Assembly: GCF_003144115.1 (NCBI RefSeq)
Contig: NW_020312017.1
Span: forward strand, 240,845 to 304,844
DNA length: 64,000 bases
Reading direction: 5' to 3'
From: Tilletiopsis washingtonensis
Taxonomy: Eukaryota > Basidiomycota > Exobasidiomycetes > Entylomatales
Position numbers and translations under genes: made by a program. Below are positions 21,081 to 32,131 of the stretch, in pieces (the first letter of the stretch is position 1; each line of letters begins with the position of its first letter). The notes under the pieces are model-generated. The model did no database searches and was not told the DNA's origin. It worked only from the letters and a program-made list of their open reading frames with translations.

Positions 21081-23037
21081 TCACTCTGCAGCTGGCTCGG
21101 CGGCATCGCGACGGACCTCTTGCGGCGATGGCTCCGTGCGCTTCGCCTCGTCGTGGTGCTTGTCTGCGTCGCTGCGAGGGAGCGCGACGTCGCGCACAGC
21201 GTGGATGAGGGGCTCGCGCTTGTCGACGTCATCATGGTCGGTGTCGATGATGTCGCGACGACCGCCCGAGCCGTTCCAGTCGGTCGCGCACCACCAGCAG
21301 CTGAAGGGCGAGTGCTTGTCGGCGTCAAGGTCGCGGCGAGTGCCAGAGCCGACGAAGTTGTGAGCCTTCCACCAGCTGAAAGGCTCGCGCTTGATGGCGG
21401 TGACGTCGCGGCGAGAGCTGGAGCCGGTGAAGCGATGCTCCTTGTCCCAGGTGTGTACGTCACGCCTGTCGAGCGGCTGGCCGCCGGCGGTGGCGTTGCG
21501 CTCCGAGAGGTGCTGTTCGCCAGCCTCACGGCGAGGCGGGGCCCAGGGGCGCGGGAACCATGGGCTGAAAGGGCTGCGCGGCGCCAGCCAGGCGTCGTCG
21601 ATGTCACGGCGGTGAGAGCCCCACGGACCCCACTGGCCCGTCCACCACGAGCCGAATGGCTCGCGCACTGCCAGCGAGGCGTCTTCGGTGGCACGGCGGT
21701 GAGAGCCCCACGAGCCCCACTGGCCCACCCACCACGTGCCGAATGGCTCGCGCGCTGCGAGCGAGGCGTCTTTGGTGTCACGGCGATGAGCCCACTTGCC
21801 GGTCGTGCGCCAGACGGCGAAAGGGCTACGGCCTGCGAGTGTTGCATCGTCGGCGGCGCGGCGGTGACCGCCCCAGCGGCCCTTGTCGAGCCACCAGTTG
21901 AACGGGTTGCGGGTTGCGAGTGTCGGGTCGGCGGCGTCGCTGCGGCGACCGTTCCAACGACCAGCATCGAGGAGCTTCCAGCTGAACGGACCACGGCTTG
22001 CGAGGTGGGCGTCGGCAGCGTCACTGCGGCCGCCGATCCAGGGACCAGAAGTGCGCCACCAGCCGAAAGCGGCGCGGCGTGCGAGCGCTGCGCCGAGCGT
22101 GTCGAAGCGGCGACCGATCCAACGACCGGAGTCCTTCCACCACGCGAAGGGGCTGCGACCGATCCAGCGATGAGTGCCCTTCATCGTGGCGAACGGGCTG
22201 CGACGGTCACCGGCAGGGTGATGCCACCATGGGCTGGCCCACAGGCTGGCGCTGAACGGCGCACGGCTTGCGACCTTGTGGGACACGCCGGGATTGTCGA
22301 AGCTGCTGGACGGCGGCTGGTGGACAATGTCGCGCTTACGGTGGCCGGCGCCCCAGTTGAAGGGGCCCTTGACGAAGATCCAACCGAACGGTCCGCGCTT
22401 TGCGGGCGAGACGGCGTCGAAGTCGCGCTTGTGGCCGGCCGACCAGGCCTGGCTGCCCTTGATGTCGACCATGCCGAAGGCGTTGGCATCGCGCTCGGCC
22501 GGCGAGACGTCGCGGAGGTGCGTAGCAGCATTGGCTTGAGCGGCGCTGGTCCCAGGAGTTGCACCGGCCCAGATGTCGACCCAGCTCGTGGCGAGGCTGA
22601 ACGGCGAGCGCTTTGCTGCAGAGTGATCGTCGCGAGAGAAGCCGGCCGTCGAACCTACGGAACCGACGGCCGCGCCGTCACCGACACTGGTAAAGCCGAC
22701 CATGTTGGCCGCCGCGAACACGGCGAAGGGCTTGCGCTTCACCGGCGAGTTGTCACGACGACCATCTCCGGCGCTGGTCCAGCCGACCTTGCTCTCCTCC
22801 CACAAGGCGAACGGCTCGCGCTTCGCCGCCGAGTCTTGCGGCGCCACGGCGTCGCGAGGCAGGATCGGTGCGCCGACAAACGGTCCGAAGAGCGGCCTCT
22901 GCGATTGAGTCAGCACAATGCAGAGCGCGAGGAGCCAGACGCTGCAACACAGGACTGACCTCATGCTCAGCGGGGACCGGCAGCGCAAAGACACACGAGG
23001 CCACGACGAGCAGGCAGACGACGATGTAGAGACGCAT
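21081..23037 (-). CDS. Secreted Kex2-processed repeat protein (Rep1/KEP-like), aromatic PF..W peptides
   Basis: Two exons (23037-22960, 22898-21081) give a 631-aa precursor. It begins with a clear signal peptide (MRLYIVVCLLVVASCVFA, then LPVPA). The rest is an array of about 17 peptides that each start x-PF (or x-AF) and contain two or more tryptophans, such as EPFALWEESKVGW, SPFAWWKDSGRWIG and EPFGSWWTGQWGPW. Each ends in G-x-RR or KR and is separated from the next by a short acidic spacer (for example DASLAAR). KR/RR sites fit Kex2 cleavage in the Golgi. Central copies are near-identical with an exact 87-nt period; N- and C-terminal copies are more diverged. Size, secretion and dibasic layout resemble Ustilago maydis Rep1 repellent and the fungal KEP class, but I see no close sequence match by memory. 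No CAAX box, so not a basidiomycete lipopeptide pheromone. Function unknown: repellent, surface peptide or signal. Confidence 0.82.
21605..21778 (-). repeat. Exact 87-nt period tandem copies in repeat-protein gene
   Basis: Two adjacent 87-nt units (21605-21691, 21692-21778) differ at few positions and encode the EPFGTWWVGQWGSW and EPFGSWWTGQWGPW peptides. Flanking units (up to about 22240) keep the same plan at slightly different lengths. This points to recent unequal exchange within the array. Confidence 0.85.
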
Positions 23038-25912
23038 GATGCTGTGCTACGCCCCGGCGCGGGATCGACGGGGAGAGGCAGCGAGCGTTGACCGATCCGG
23101 AGCGAGACGTATGGTGGATGATGAGGAGCGTTGTGTTGCAGAGCCGGGACCAGACGCAGACGGGACGAGATGACGGTAGCAACGGAGGGAGAAGGCGCGG
23201 CCAACGCGTCTCTTGAGAGGCGGTGCGCTTGCAGCGAGGTGAGCTGGACACCGCTGGCCTGCAGTCTGCGAGCGCCATCGACGAGCACCCTCCTTCTCTG
23301 CAGCAGGCGCTCTGAGGAGCCGGCTCGTGTCCGTCTCCTTGCGCGCCGCTGCAATCGCGTGGGCGCAGCTGCTCGGTCTCGAGAGACGTTCCCTGCGCAC
23401 CACTTGCCAGGCTCCCGCGCAGCAGCAGGCCGTCACTGTGCCCTGCTCCCATGCCCCACATCACTTCTCCCTCTCGCTCCTCGTCATGCCACAAATGCCC
23501 TCGGGCGCACGCCCTGCCCGTCTCCTGTCTCTCGTGCTCAAGCCGGCCGGAGTGTGGAAGTGGTGCCGCAAACGGAGCAGCAGATAGGCAGCACAGCGCT
23601 CTCCTCTCGCCTGCGCTGCTCGTGGCGTGCTCATCAGCGCTGGCCGGCGGCGCTGCCGTCTGCAAGAGAGGGGTCAGCGCGGCTTGCCCGATGGCGCAGC
23701 GCCGTGTATACGAGCGATAGCGGCCGAGAGTGTGTGGCACTCGATGTGTACCTGCTGCGTCATGGGCGCCACGTGGCCCTGGGCACGGCGTCAGGAGGTG
23801 CCCTCCTTTGGGCACATCGATATCTTCGTCAGCTCTGCCTCACGCTGGCCGGCCGCTTTGCCCCCGTGGCGCGGCTGCAGGTACGTGTGGACGAGTGGCA
23901 TTCGCAACTCCGCTTCGCAAAAGAACGACGACGACGTTCCCGACCCCGCGGGCGTCGCGGAAGTGATGCTCAGCCCGGCTCCGTGGCGCATGCCGGCGGT
24001 GTTCAGCCCGCTCTGGCCGGCGGCAACGCAGCAGGCAGCACGGCCGCAGAGCCGTGAGCTAATGTCGGGCACAGCTCCTCTGCGGCGCTCGGTGTCCCAG
24101 CCGCTGGCAGTGATGAGAGCCCTGTGCTGCGTGCGTGCGCTGGCTGCGCGGCGTGCGACCTGAGGGGCGATGAGCGCGGCGGCGAGGAGGTGGGAGTCAG
24201 GAACAGAGAGCGGCGGCGGCGCGGCGCGCTGAGTGCCTCGCTCGCCCCTGGCCCCTGAGCGGTGCCGTGCCGGCGCTGCCGCTGATGCCGCGCCCCTCTG
24301 CACTGCGCCACCACACCCCTCAGCAATCGCGCAAGCCAGCCACTCGCCGCACTTCGTCTCACGGCCGGCTGCGTACGCTCGTCCGGCTTGAGCGGCTTCA
24401 GCTCTGCTCCTGTGCGCCTCGGGGCATCCCTGCGCCGGCGCCGGCGCACAAATGCATCGTCCTCAGCCCACGCTTCGCATTGCCAGCGCTGCAGCTCGCA
24501 GGCAGGTGTGACGTGGCATGCCCCTCACCTCGGAAAGGCGCGCACTCCGCGAGATAGCAGCGGGTGCGGTGCCATGCTGGTGCTGGCAAGGAGGCGTGTG
24601 GGGCCCGTGGGCAAGCGATAGGTGCAGCCCGTTTTAGCGCTCGCACAGTAGACAGCAGGGAAAGGAGGGACTCTGCACCTGGCATTGGACGGCTGCGAGT
24701 GGGATGCTCGGAGCCGCGCGGTCCTCACCTCTGGCTCACATCCGACGCGGCACCGAGCGGCGACCGCTCGGCTGGTTGAACGTGCCACCGCGCGGCGACG
24801 AGCGCTTCCAGCTCATCGGCCAGCTCCCACAGGCCAGCCTCAGCGTGCAAGAACGTGCCACGTAAGAGAGCAGCAGCTCAGGGCAGCACATGCGACCCCC
24901 TCTGCTCGGGCCCTGGCACGTTCTCTCTCTTCAGCAGGGTGCAGGTGCAGCACGGATGAGGAGAGCCACCAGGTGCAGAAGCGGCCAACGCCCGCCGCCG
25001 TTGAGTGCCACTTCTTCACAAAGAGATCGCCTGCAACTCCTATCCCCGCAAGAGGAACTCGCGCCATCGCCATCATCGCCCCTATCGCTGCGCCCGGCAG
25101 AGACAGGAGATGTCAGGTACGAGCAGCAAGGCACCCGCGGAACCCACGATCTCGACGCTCTCCTTGGCGGCCCACTTCGAGCGCCCTCATGGTGATGTGA
25201 CCTCAGCCCTCGAGAGCTGTGCAGCCGCGCAGAGCCAGCACGCAGTGAGAAGGCAAGAGGTGTGTGAGGGGGCGCAGCGAGATGTGGGTGGCCGCTATCA
25301 AGCACAGCAGACACGCCCGCCTGCCGTCGCTGCGCACCGGCAGATCGCGTTAGGAGTCTAGAGAGAGCCACTTTGCAGCGCCAGCGCCGACGGCAATTCC
25401 GTTCTGCGCCGCAGCACCACCTCTGCTGGCCGGCATGACGATACAGGCGCCAGAGCACGCAGCGGCAGAGGTCTCCGAGTCACCCTTTTGGTCCTCGAGA
25501 GATCCGCGCCGCCGAATGAGGGACCTTGCCCCACTTGAGGCACCGGCAACATCCTCCCTCAACTAGCAGGGCGCAGCATCAGCCAGCAGCAGTGACGGCC
25601 GCCACACGCAGGTTCTGACAGTCACCTCTCCAGTCCCCGTCGCGCCACCTCTGGTGCCGTAGCAGAGAGTGCTGCTCGTCGATCGACGATATCTAGACGG
25701 CTGCTCGACGCCGCCACGCTTGGCTTCCGACCTCGTCGTCGATCGTCTCTCCGTCCGAGTCACCTCCCCCGTCGTGCCCTCTCGCTCCTCTCCTCTCGTT
25801 CCTCAAGTTCAAGCATCTCTCGGGTGGCCCGTCGCATCCTCGCTCCTCGTCTCGCTGCTGTATTCTTTCCTCGCCTCTCTCGCGCTCGCTCGACGGAGCG
25901 CACCCACCCACC
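23038..25912. other. Long divergent intergenic region (2875 bp) repeat protein / 7-TM gene
   Basis: Separates the starts of the secreted repeat-protein gene and the seven-TM gene. It is one of the longest gaps here. Open frames in it have arginine/alanine-biased, patternless translations and I reject them as genes. The last 170 bp (25742-25912) are strongly C/T-rich on the plus strand, like other promoter-proximal leaders here. I recognise no tRNA, transposon or structured RNA. It probably holds two regulated promoters. Confidence 0.45.
25742..25912 (+). promoter_or_regulatory. C/T-rich leader upstream of 7-TM gene
   Basis: Plus-strand pyrimidine-rich tract (runs of CTCTCTC, TCCTCTC) immediately before the ATG of the seven-TM gene. 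Pyrimidine tracts near the transcription start are common in strongly expressed fungal genes. Inferred from composition and position only. Confidence 0.4.
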
Positions 25913-28131
25913 ATGGCAAACCCACCGAGCACGGATGCGGTGCTGGTCCCGCCGCAGCTATTCCCCTCGACGCTCTTCGATCTCAACCATGCCATCATCT
26001 GGTGTGTACCGGAGCGCAGCCCGCGCTCTGACTGAGACTGACAGATGCTTCCACACAGGCAGTACCCCATCATTGCGGCTGAGGCGCTCATCCTCTTCGA
26101 GGCGCTCCGCACCGTGCCCGCCGAGGCTCGCATGTGGATCCGCGCCAAGGGCCGCGGACGCCTCAACGCTGCAGAGCTCATCTTCCTGACGATCAAGTGA
26201 GTGGCCGTCTTTCCGAGCGTGCCTTGCGCCTGCTGACGGCCCTGCTCTGCAAGGTACGCGGCTATCATCGGCATGACGCTGGACTGCGTGATCCAGCTCA
26301 CCCAGATGCTGCCCTCGTCCAAGGCGTGCCACGGTGAGCACGACGCCTGCTGCAGTCGCTGCCGGGCCGCTGTTCACGTTCCCTCCCCTGGCAGACGCGA
26401 GCTGGGCCAGCGAGTTCTTCGTCTTCTTCGCCGTCACCTTCGTCTCGGCCGCGCTCGGCTGGTGAGCTTGCCGAAGGCGCCAGGCCGTCGCAGCATCTCG
26501 CTCACCACGCTCCTCCCAGGCGTGCTCTGATCATCTTCCAGCGCTCCCGCACGGCACACGTCATCCTCGTGCTCGGCTTCGCCGGTCAGATTGCCGTCTC
26601 GTTCGCCACCTTCTGGAAGTCGGACAAGGTGAGAGCGATGCTCGCCGTCAAACTGCTGCTGTGCGCTGACCTGCTCCACAGTACGACCTCCTGATGTACG
26701 ACCCGTCGGCGCACTACTGCGTGCAGAGCTCGGGCGACCTCAAGCCGTGGTACGAACTCACATCGTTCTGGTACCTGCTGTACAGCCTGCTCTTCGACCT
26801 CTGCATCGTCAGCTTCACAACGCGCCGGCTCTTGCGCTCCTCGCGCGGCCCGTCGGGCCTGGCTCGCATCAGCCGCATGCTCTTCCAGAACGGCATCGAG
26901 TATGCCATCGCCGTCTGCTGCCTTGTGAGTTCAGTTACCTCCAGCTGAGGCTTTTCGACGGCAGGCTGACCGCATTGTGACACCAGAACTTCGCCGAGCT
27001 CATGGTCGTCCTGACCGCTCGCACCAAGACGCCGTCGCTGCTGCACCTGACGATCGTGATCCAGATCATCTGCGCCATGAACCTGCTCATCGAGGAGCAG
27101 GACGCCGTGCACGGCCACGGCACGTCGATGACCTCGATGGCGCGCCCGCCGCCGCAGTACTCGCACGGGCCCTCGGTGCTGCCCACCGTCAGTGTCATGA
27201 CGAACAACAGCGACTTCCACCACGAGGTCAAGCGCACAAACCAGCGCTCGCCGCCCAATTTCAGCACCTTCTCGCGCGGCTCGCGCAGCGGTGGTGCGCT
27301 GCCGCTGTACCCCGTCGGCCGTGCGCCTGACGACATCTCGATCAGCACCGAGGTCATCGAGAAGTGCCCTCTGACGCCGGCCGCAGATACTCTCGGCGGC
27401 TGCTCGTCCACGACCTCGTTCAACGGCGACCCCTTTCCGCACCTCCGCCGCGAAGCCGCACAGGCTGCTGCGAAGCCGAGCACCGACCTTGGTAGAGGCC
27501 TCTCGATCCGTGACATCCGCAACCGCATCGGCTCTGAGGAGATTCAGCAGGACGACGCGGCTCGCCACGGCAAGCGGGTCAGCGGTGCACCGAGCATGTG
27601 AGCACCAAAGCTAGCAGGCAAGCTGCCGCAGACACTGACGTGCCTTCCCACAGCCCGCCGCTCCGTTCGGCCTCGCCCATGAGTGGACCTACGTCGGCCG
27701 ATGCCTGGCCGCTCGACATGGGCCGCATGTACAGCACGCCCGGCGACGGCGACATCACGAGTGCCACGTACGCGCTGCGCTCCATGTCGCCCGACGAGAC
27801 GCAACCGTTCAGCGTGTCGCCGCGCCAGGACTCAATTCCCGACGCCACGAGCCCGCACCGTGTGGAGCACGAAATCATGGCCGCCAGCGCCTCGCACCAC
27901 CGCCGCCGCTTCTCGCTCGACGACAGCGAGGCCGAGGAGCAGCAGAGCAGCCGCGGCCACGGCTACGGCTACGGCGTCGAGCTCGACCCCGCACCACGCC
28001 GCCACCGCCGGCCCCGCACCAGCGACTCGGGCCGCTCGGCCACCAGCAGCAACGGGCCCTTCATGACTGTGTCGCAGCGCAGCATGGTTTTCGCCGCGAT
28101 GCGCAATGCGACCGCCCACAACAGCCTGTAG
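25913..28131 (+). CDS. Seven-transmembrane protein with long cytoplasmic tail (receptor-like)
   Basis: Eight exons (25913-26001, 26059-26196, 26254-26333, 26395-26461, 26520-26628, 26682-26924, 26987-27597, 27654-28131) give 604 aa. Seven hydrophobic segments are visible: WQYPIIAAEALILFEAL; LIFLTIKYAAIIGMTLDCVI; EFFVFFAVTFVSAALGW; HVILVLGFAGQIAVSFATFW; FWYLLYSLLFDLCIVSFTT; FQNGIEYAIAVCCLNFAELM; LLHLTIVIQIICAMNLLI. A cysteine sits in the loop before span 3 (SSKACHDAS) and another in the long loop before span 5 (AHYCVQSS), as in many receptors. The last 290 residues are hydrophilic, serine/histidine-rich and probably cytoplasmic. The span 1-2 region recalls the basidiomycete-expanded DUF6533/6534 membrane families, but I cannot assign it to a known GPCR class. 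Function is unknown; receptor is an inference from topology. Confidence 0.75.
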
Positions 28132-28353
28132 TCTTCCAGCTCCGAGAGCCCCCGTGCTGCGCCGCCTTCGGCCCAGCCCCACCATCCTTTCCCTCCCGCC
28201 TATTGGTCCTACAGGCGCGAGCCGCCTACCCTACCGTTGTTCTTCCCGTTAACTTAGTGCCCTGCCTCAGAAATGCCATCTACCCTCTTGCACCCGCCGC
28301 GTGATTGACGAGCGGCAGTGGTTGTGACGCGGTTGCATTGCAGAGCGCCGTGC
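28132..28353. other. Convergent 3' flanks (222 bp)
   Basis: Between facing stop codons of the 7-TM and NUP58-like genes; C/T-rich and presumably both 3' UTRs. Nothing else seen. Confidence 0.45.
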
Positions 28354-29925
28354 TCACAAGGTGCTCTCCATGCCCGCCATGCCGAAAGGATCCCGCACGG
28401 AGCGGTGCGTCGCGGCATACCACTTCGAGTAGTCGCGCTTGAGCGCCTCGACCTCGGAGTGCAGCGACGCGACGTTGGACGCCAGGCCCATGAACGACTG
28501 ATGTTGTGACTGGATGACCTCGGAGATGGCTGCAGGTAAGGCGTCAGTGCCCGTGCTGCGCTGCTGCCTCAGAAGATGCGCACCTTGCGGGCTGTGCGAC
28601 TCTTTCGAGTCGAGCGAAGAGAGATGCCGCTCGATTTGCTGGCGAGCACGACGCAGCGTGAGCGAAACGCCTGGCTCCAGACAGACCGCAGTGCTCACCT
28701 CCATCGTGCTGCGGTAGTTGCCGATCCGATCCCGGAAGGTGTCTGCCTTCTTCTCGAAGAAGCTGACGACAGATGTCAGCCCGAGCTGCTCGACCTGTCA
28801 GCAGCGACCGCTGCTCACCTTCGCGGCCACTCCTTGTTGCCATTGCCGCGCAGCGCCTCAAACAGAGTGGCGTTGTCTCTCCTGTCCTCCTCCACGCGGT
28901 TCACCACCTCCTTCGCAGCCAAGACGTCGAGCTCAAGCGACGCTCGCAGCGCAGCGACTTGTGTTGCGAGTGAGTGCGCCTCGTCGAGTACGCGCGGAAG
29001 GCCAGAGGTCGGCGCTGCCGACAGGGTGCCGTGCAGTGCCTCGCGCGTGAGCTGCTGCTGGCGGATGTACGAGCTAGAGCTCCGTCAGGGCGCTGCAGAC
29101 TGGCGCTGGCGTTGTGCAGACTTACTCGAGCTCCTCCACCATGTTCTTGACCTCGTCGGGCAGATCATTGAAGCGCTCGCGGGTATAGAAGGGATGCTGC
29201 AGGAACGGCGAGTGCGCCTGTGCAGCTTGTTGCTGCTGCTGCTGTTGTGGCTGCTGTGCTTGGGACTGTGACGCTCTGCAGAAAGGACGGCGCATTAGAC
29301 AGCTGCACGAGTCTCGAGGCTGCGAGGCCGCAACTGCTGAATATGCTCAAGCCAGCAGCTTGGAGCTCCCTGCCTGGCCGTCAAATAAGAGCGCAGCATT
29401 CAAGAGTGCAATTCCGCCCGTGCGCCCCAACACACGCATCGCGAAGGCCTCGCAGACTCACCCGAAGCCGCCCCCGCCAAACAAGCTTCCAGATGCAGGT
29501 GCAGTGCTCTGCGACGCGCCAAACGAGAAGAGGCCGCCTGACTGCTGCTGCTGTTGCGGCTGCTGCGCCTGCTGCGTCGAGGCACCGAAAGAGAAGCCGC
29601 CCGACTGCTGCGGCTGCTGCTGTTGTTGCTGCGGCTGTGCTGCGGGAGCGCCAAACGAGAAGGCTGGCTTGGCCTGAGCCTGCTGCTGCTGCGCTGGCGT
29701 CTGGCCGAACGAGAAGCCGCCGGCAGCGGGCTGCTGCGGCTGCTGTTGCTGAGCAGCAGGTGCGCCGAACGAGAAGCCGCCAGCGGCAGGAGCAGCAGCA
29801 GGCGCCGCAGAGGCAGCCGGTGCGGCCGACGAAGAGGCCGAGGCGCCAAAGGAGAAGCTGGGCGCCTTGGACGGGCCCTGCGTGGCGCCGCCGAAGGAGA
29901 GAGAGCGCGAGCCGAGAACCGACAT
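28354..29925 (-). CDS. FG nucleoporin NUP58/NUP49-like
   Basis: Central-channel nucleoporin of the Nsp1/Nup62 complex. Exons 29925-29462, 29275-29126, 29073-28819, 28762-28699, 28638-28584 and 28529-28354 give 387 aa. The N-terminal 150 residues contain repeated SFSFGA/GGFSFG motifs spaced by alanine and glutamine runs (FG repeats), followed by a polyglutamine stretch. The C-terminal 220 residues are helical/coiled coil: LPDEVKNMVEELDSYIRQQQ, FRDRIGNYRSTMEQIERHL, FMGLASNVASLHSEVEALKR, matching the Nup58 pattern rather than Nup54 or Nsp1. The third intron uses the second of two possible acceptors, since the first gives a stop. Transcribed divergently from a second nucleoporin gene with 266 bp between the starts. 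Confidence 0.88.
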
Positions 29926-30191
29926 GGCGGGCAGCTAGACGTGCCGGCGCGGCCAGACGTGCTGTGAGGTGGAGAGGCGCAGGCGGGTGTGGTGGAGGGA
30001 AGGTCGCATGCCATGCGGGCTCAGCGCGCGTCTGGCGAGCGAAGACGGCGCGCGCCTGAGAGCATCTCGCGCGCGCGCCGCACGGCCACGCGTGAGCCGC
30101 ACACGCGCAACGCTTCGCTCCGCACCGTCAGCTCTGTCCTCCACCGCCGCCTAGCACAACCTCCATCGGCCCGCAGCAGGCTCAAGCGCCC
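29926..30191. promoter_or_regulatory. Bidirectional promoter shared by two nucleoporin genes
   Basis: Only 266 bp separate the NUP58-like and NUP42-like start codons. The segment is GC-rich with several CGCGCG runs (about 30040-30090) and no TATA element. Co-regulation of the two genes is an inference. Confidence 0.55.
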
Positions 30192-32131
30192 ATGGCGGTG
30201 TGCCAGTTCTTCCTGCGTGGCCAGTGCCGCTTCGGTGACTCGTGCAGGAACGAGGTGCGTCCCTCGGCCGCCGGCCATGAGCGACCCGCACTGACATTCC
30301 GCAGCACCCACGCGGCAACCCGTCGACCGCCTTCGGCGCTCCCTCGGCCTTCGGCGCCACCTCAGCCTTTGGCTCCTCGGCCGCGCCATCTGCATTCGGC
30401 GCCGCAGCGCCATCTGCCTTTGGCGCTGCCGCTCCCTCGGCCTTTGGAGGCGGCGCGCCGTCCGCCTTTGGCGGCAGCAGTGCGCCCTCTGCCTTTGGCC
30501 AGAGCACGGCCAACCGCGGCGCCTCGGCCTTCGGAAGCTTCGCCTCTGCAGCACCGCCGGCGACGTTTGGCGGCGCAGCAAGCCAGCCCCGTCCCTCAGC
30601 GTTCGGCGGCTCGGCCGCACCCACATCCGCCTTTGGCAGCTCTGCTGCGCCCGCATCTGCCTTCGGCAGCACGCCTCGCGGCGGCAACGCGACGCAGAGT
30701 AGCGCAGCGCCTCACACTCTGGGCTCGGGTCCAGCATGGGCCGCCGGTCAGGTGGCACTCAATGCCGACACGATCTTCGAAGACGTGCGAGCTCAAGCGC
30801 TGCCCGTCTGGAGGCTCTCCTGCTACGGCCCGGCGCGCAATGAGCCGAACCTGAAGGATGGCGACTATAGTCCGGAGGAGATGCGTTGGAACGCATTGCA
30901 GGCGCTGAAGGAGGGCAAAGGCGCTGAATACGTGAGTTCGGGCCCAAGAATGCGAAGCGGCTCGAAGCGGTCGCTGTGACGCCTCGCTCGGCGATTCTGA
31001 CACACCTGCACCCTGCAGGTCTCGCAAGAGCAACAGCTCGCGGCGAGCGCCCAGACTGCGTTCCAGACGCTTGCACAAGATCGCAGCGCAGCGCTCAGAC
31101 AGGCGGAGGCGAACCGGGCAAAAGCGCTGGGCAAAGACGCTCCGCCGGCTTCGCAGCCTGCTGGCGCCTCCGCTTTCGGTGCGAGCGCACCATCAGCGTT
31201 CGGCGGGCAGGCTGCTCCATCGGCTTTCGGAGCGCCATCAGCGTTCGGTGCACCGTCTGCGTTCGGCGCTGCGAAGGCGCCATCAGCGTTCGGCGGCGCT
31301 CCGGCTGCCTCAGGAGCGTCTGCGTTCGGCGGCACCTCGGCTCCGTCTGCCTTTGGCGGTACCGCTGCGCCGAGCGCCTTCGGCTCGACATCAGCGTTCG
31401 GCGCACCATCAGCATTCGGTGCGGCAGCAAACAGCGGCGGCAGCGCATTCGGATCCACGAGCGCGTTCGGCGCCGCAGCGAAGCCGAGCGCCTTTGGCTC
31501 GTCCACCAGCGCTGCGCCATCAGCATTCGGCGCACCCTCTGCTTTCGGCGCTGCTGCTGCTCCGCAGGCCTCAGCGTTCGGCGCGCCCTCGGCCTTTGGA
31601 AACGCAGCCGCCACGAGCGGTAGTGCTTTCGGAGCCACATCCGCAGCACCTGCCACATCGACTGCTGCTCCTTCGGCCTTCGGTGCGCCGAGCGCCTTTG
31701 GCGCAGCTGCGAGCGGTGGGAGCGCCTTTGGCTCCACGAGTGCCTTTGGCGCTACAGCTGCTCCGAGCGCATTTGGCAGCACCAGTGCATTCGGCAGTCA
31801 AGCTCAGCCGCAAGGCACACCCGCATTCGGCGCAAGCAGTACGCCAGCTTCAGCATTCGGAGCTGCGGCGGCGCCTGCCCCGACTTCTGCCTTCGGCGGT
31901 GCCAGCGCCTTCGGCTCTCAGGCGACTTCTGCCTTTGGAGGCGGTGCCTTCGGAGGCGGCGCAGCCACGCAGAGCGCCTCGATGCCAGCTGCAAAGCGCG
32001 GCGCAGACGCCTACGCCGACAGCGCACCCGCAGAGAAGGACGTGCCGCCGCCGATCCTGGACCTCTTCAAAGCCGACATCTTCGAGTGGGGCGCCGTGCC
32101 CGGCGTCGAGCCTCCACTCGCTGTCCGGTGA
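30192..32131 (+). CDS. NUP42: CCCH zinc-finger FG nucleoporin, NUP42/Amo1-like
   Basis: Predicted 600-aa cytoplasmic-face nucleoporin involved in mRNA export with Gle1 and Dbp5. Exons 30192-30254, 30305-30931, 31019-32131. The first 22 residues form a CCCH zinc finger (C4, C12, C18, H22; MAVCQFFLRGQCRFGDSCRN then H), the arrangement of yeast Nup42 and human NUPL2. Long arrays of SAFG repeats (PSAFGA, TSAFGS) flank a folded linker at about residues 175-270 that includes WAAGQVALNADTIFEDVRAQ and EMRWNALQALKEGK. The C-terminus ends with IFEWGAVPGVEPPLAVR, resembling the Gle1-binding tail of the family. It shares a promoter region with the NUP58-like gene and converges with AP-2 alpha. FG repeats are here mostly of the SAFG type. 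Confidence 0.9.

Noticed and set aside
21120-22958. 612-codon plus-strand open frame opposite the repeat-protein gene
   Set aside because: It is antisense to the repeats; its translation is an arginine/alanine/glutamate shadow of the tandem units with no motifs, whereas the minus strand has a signal peptide, an in-phase intron and processing sites.
21081-23037. Repeat protein as dikaritin-type RiPP or mating pheromone precursor
   Set aside because: No UstYa/DUF3328-like oxidase or peptidase genes flank it, tyrosine is rare in the cores, and there is no C-terminal CAAX box. Kept only as distant analogies.
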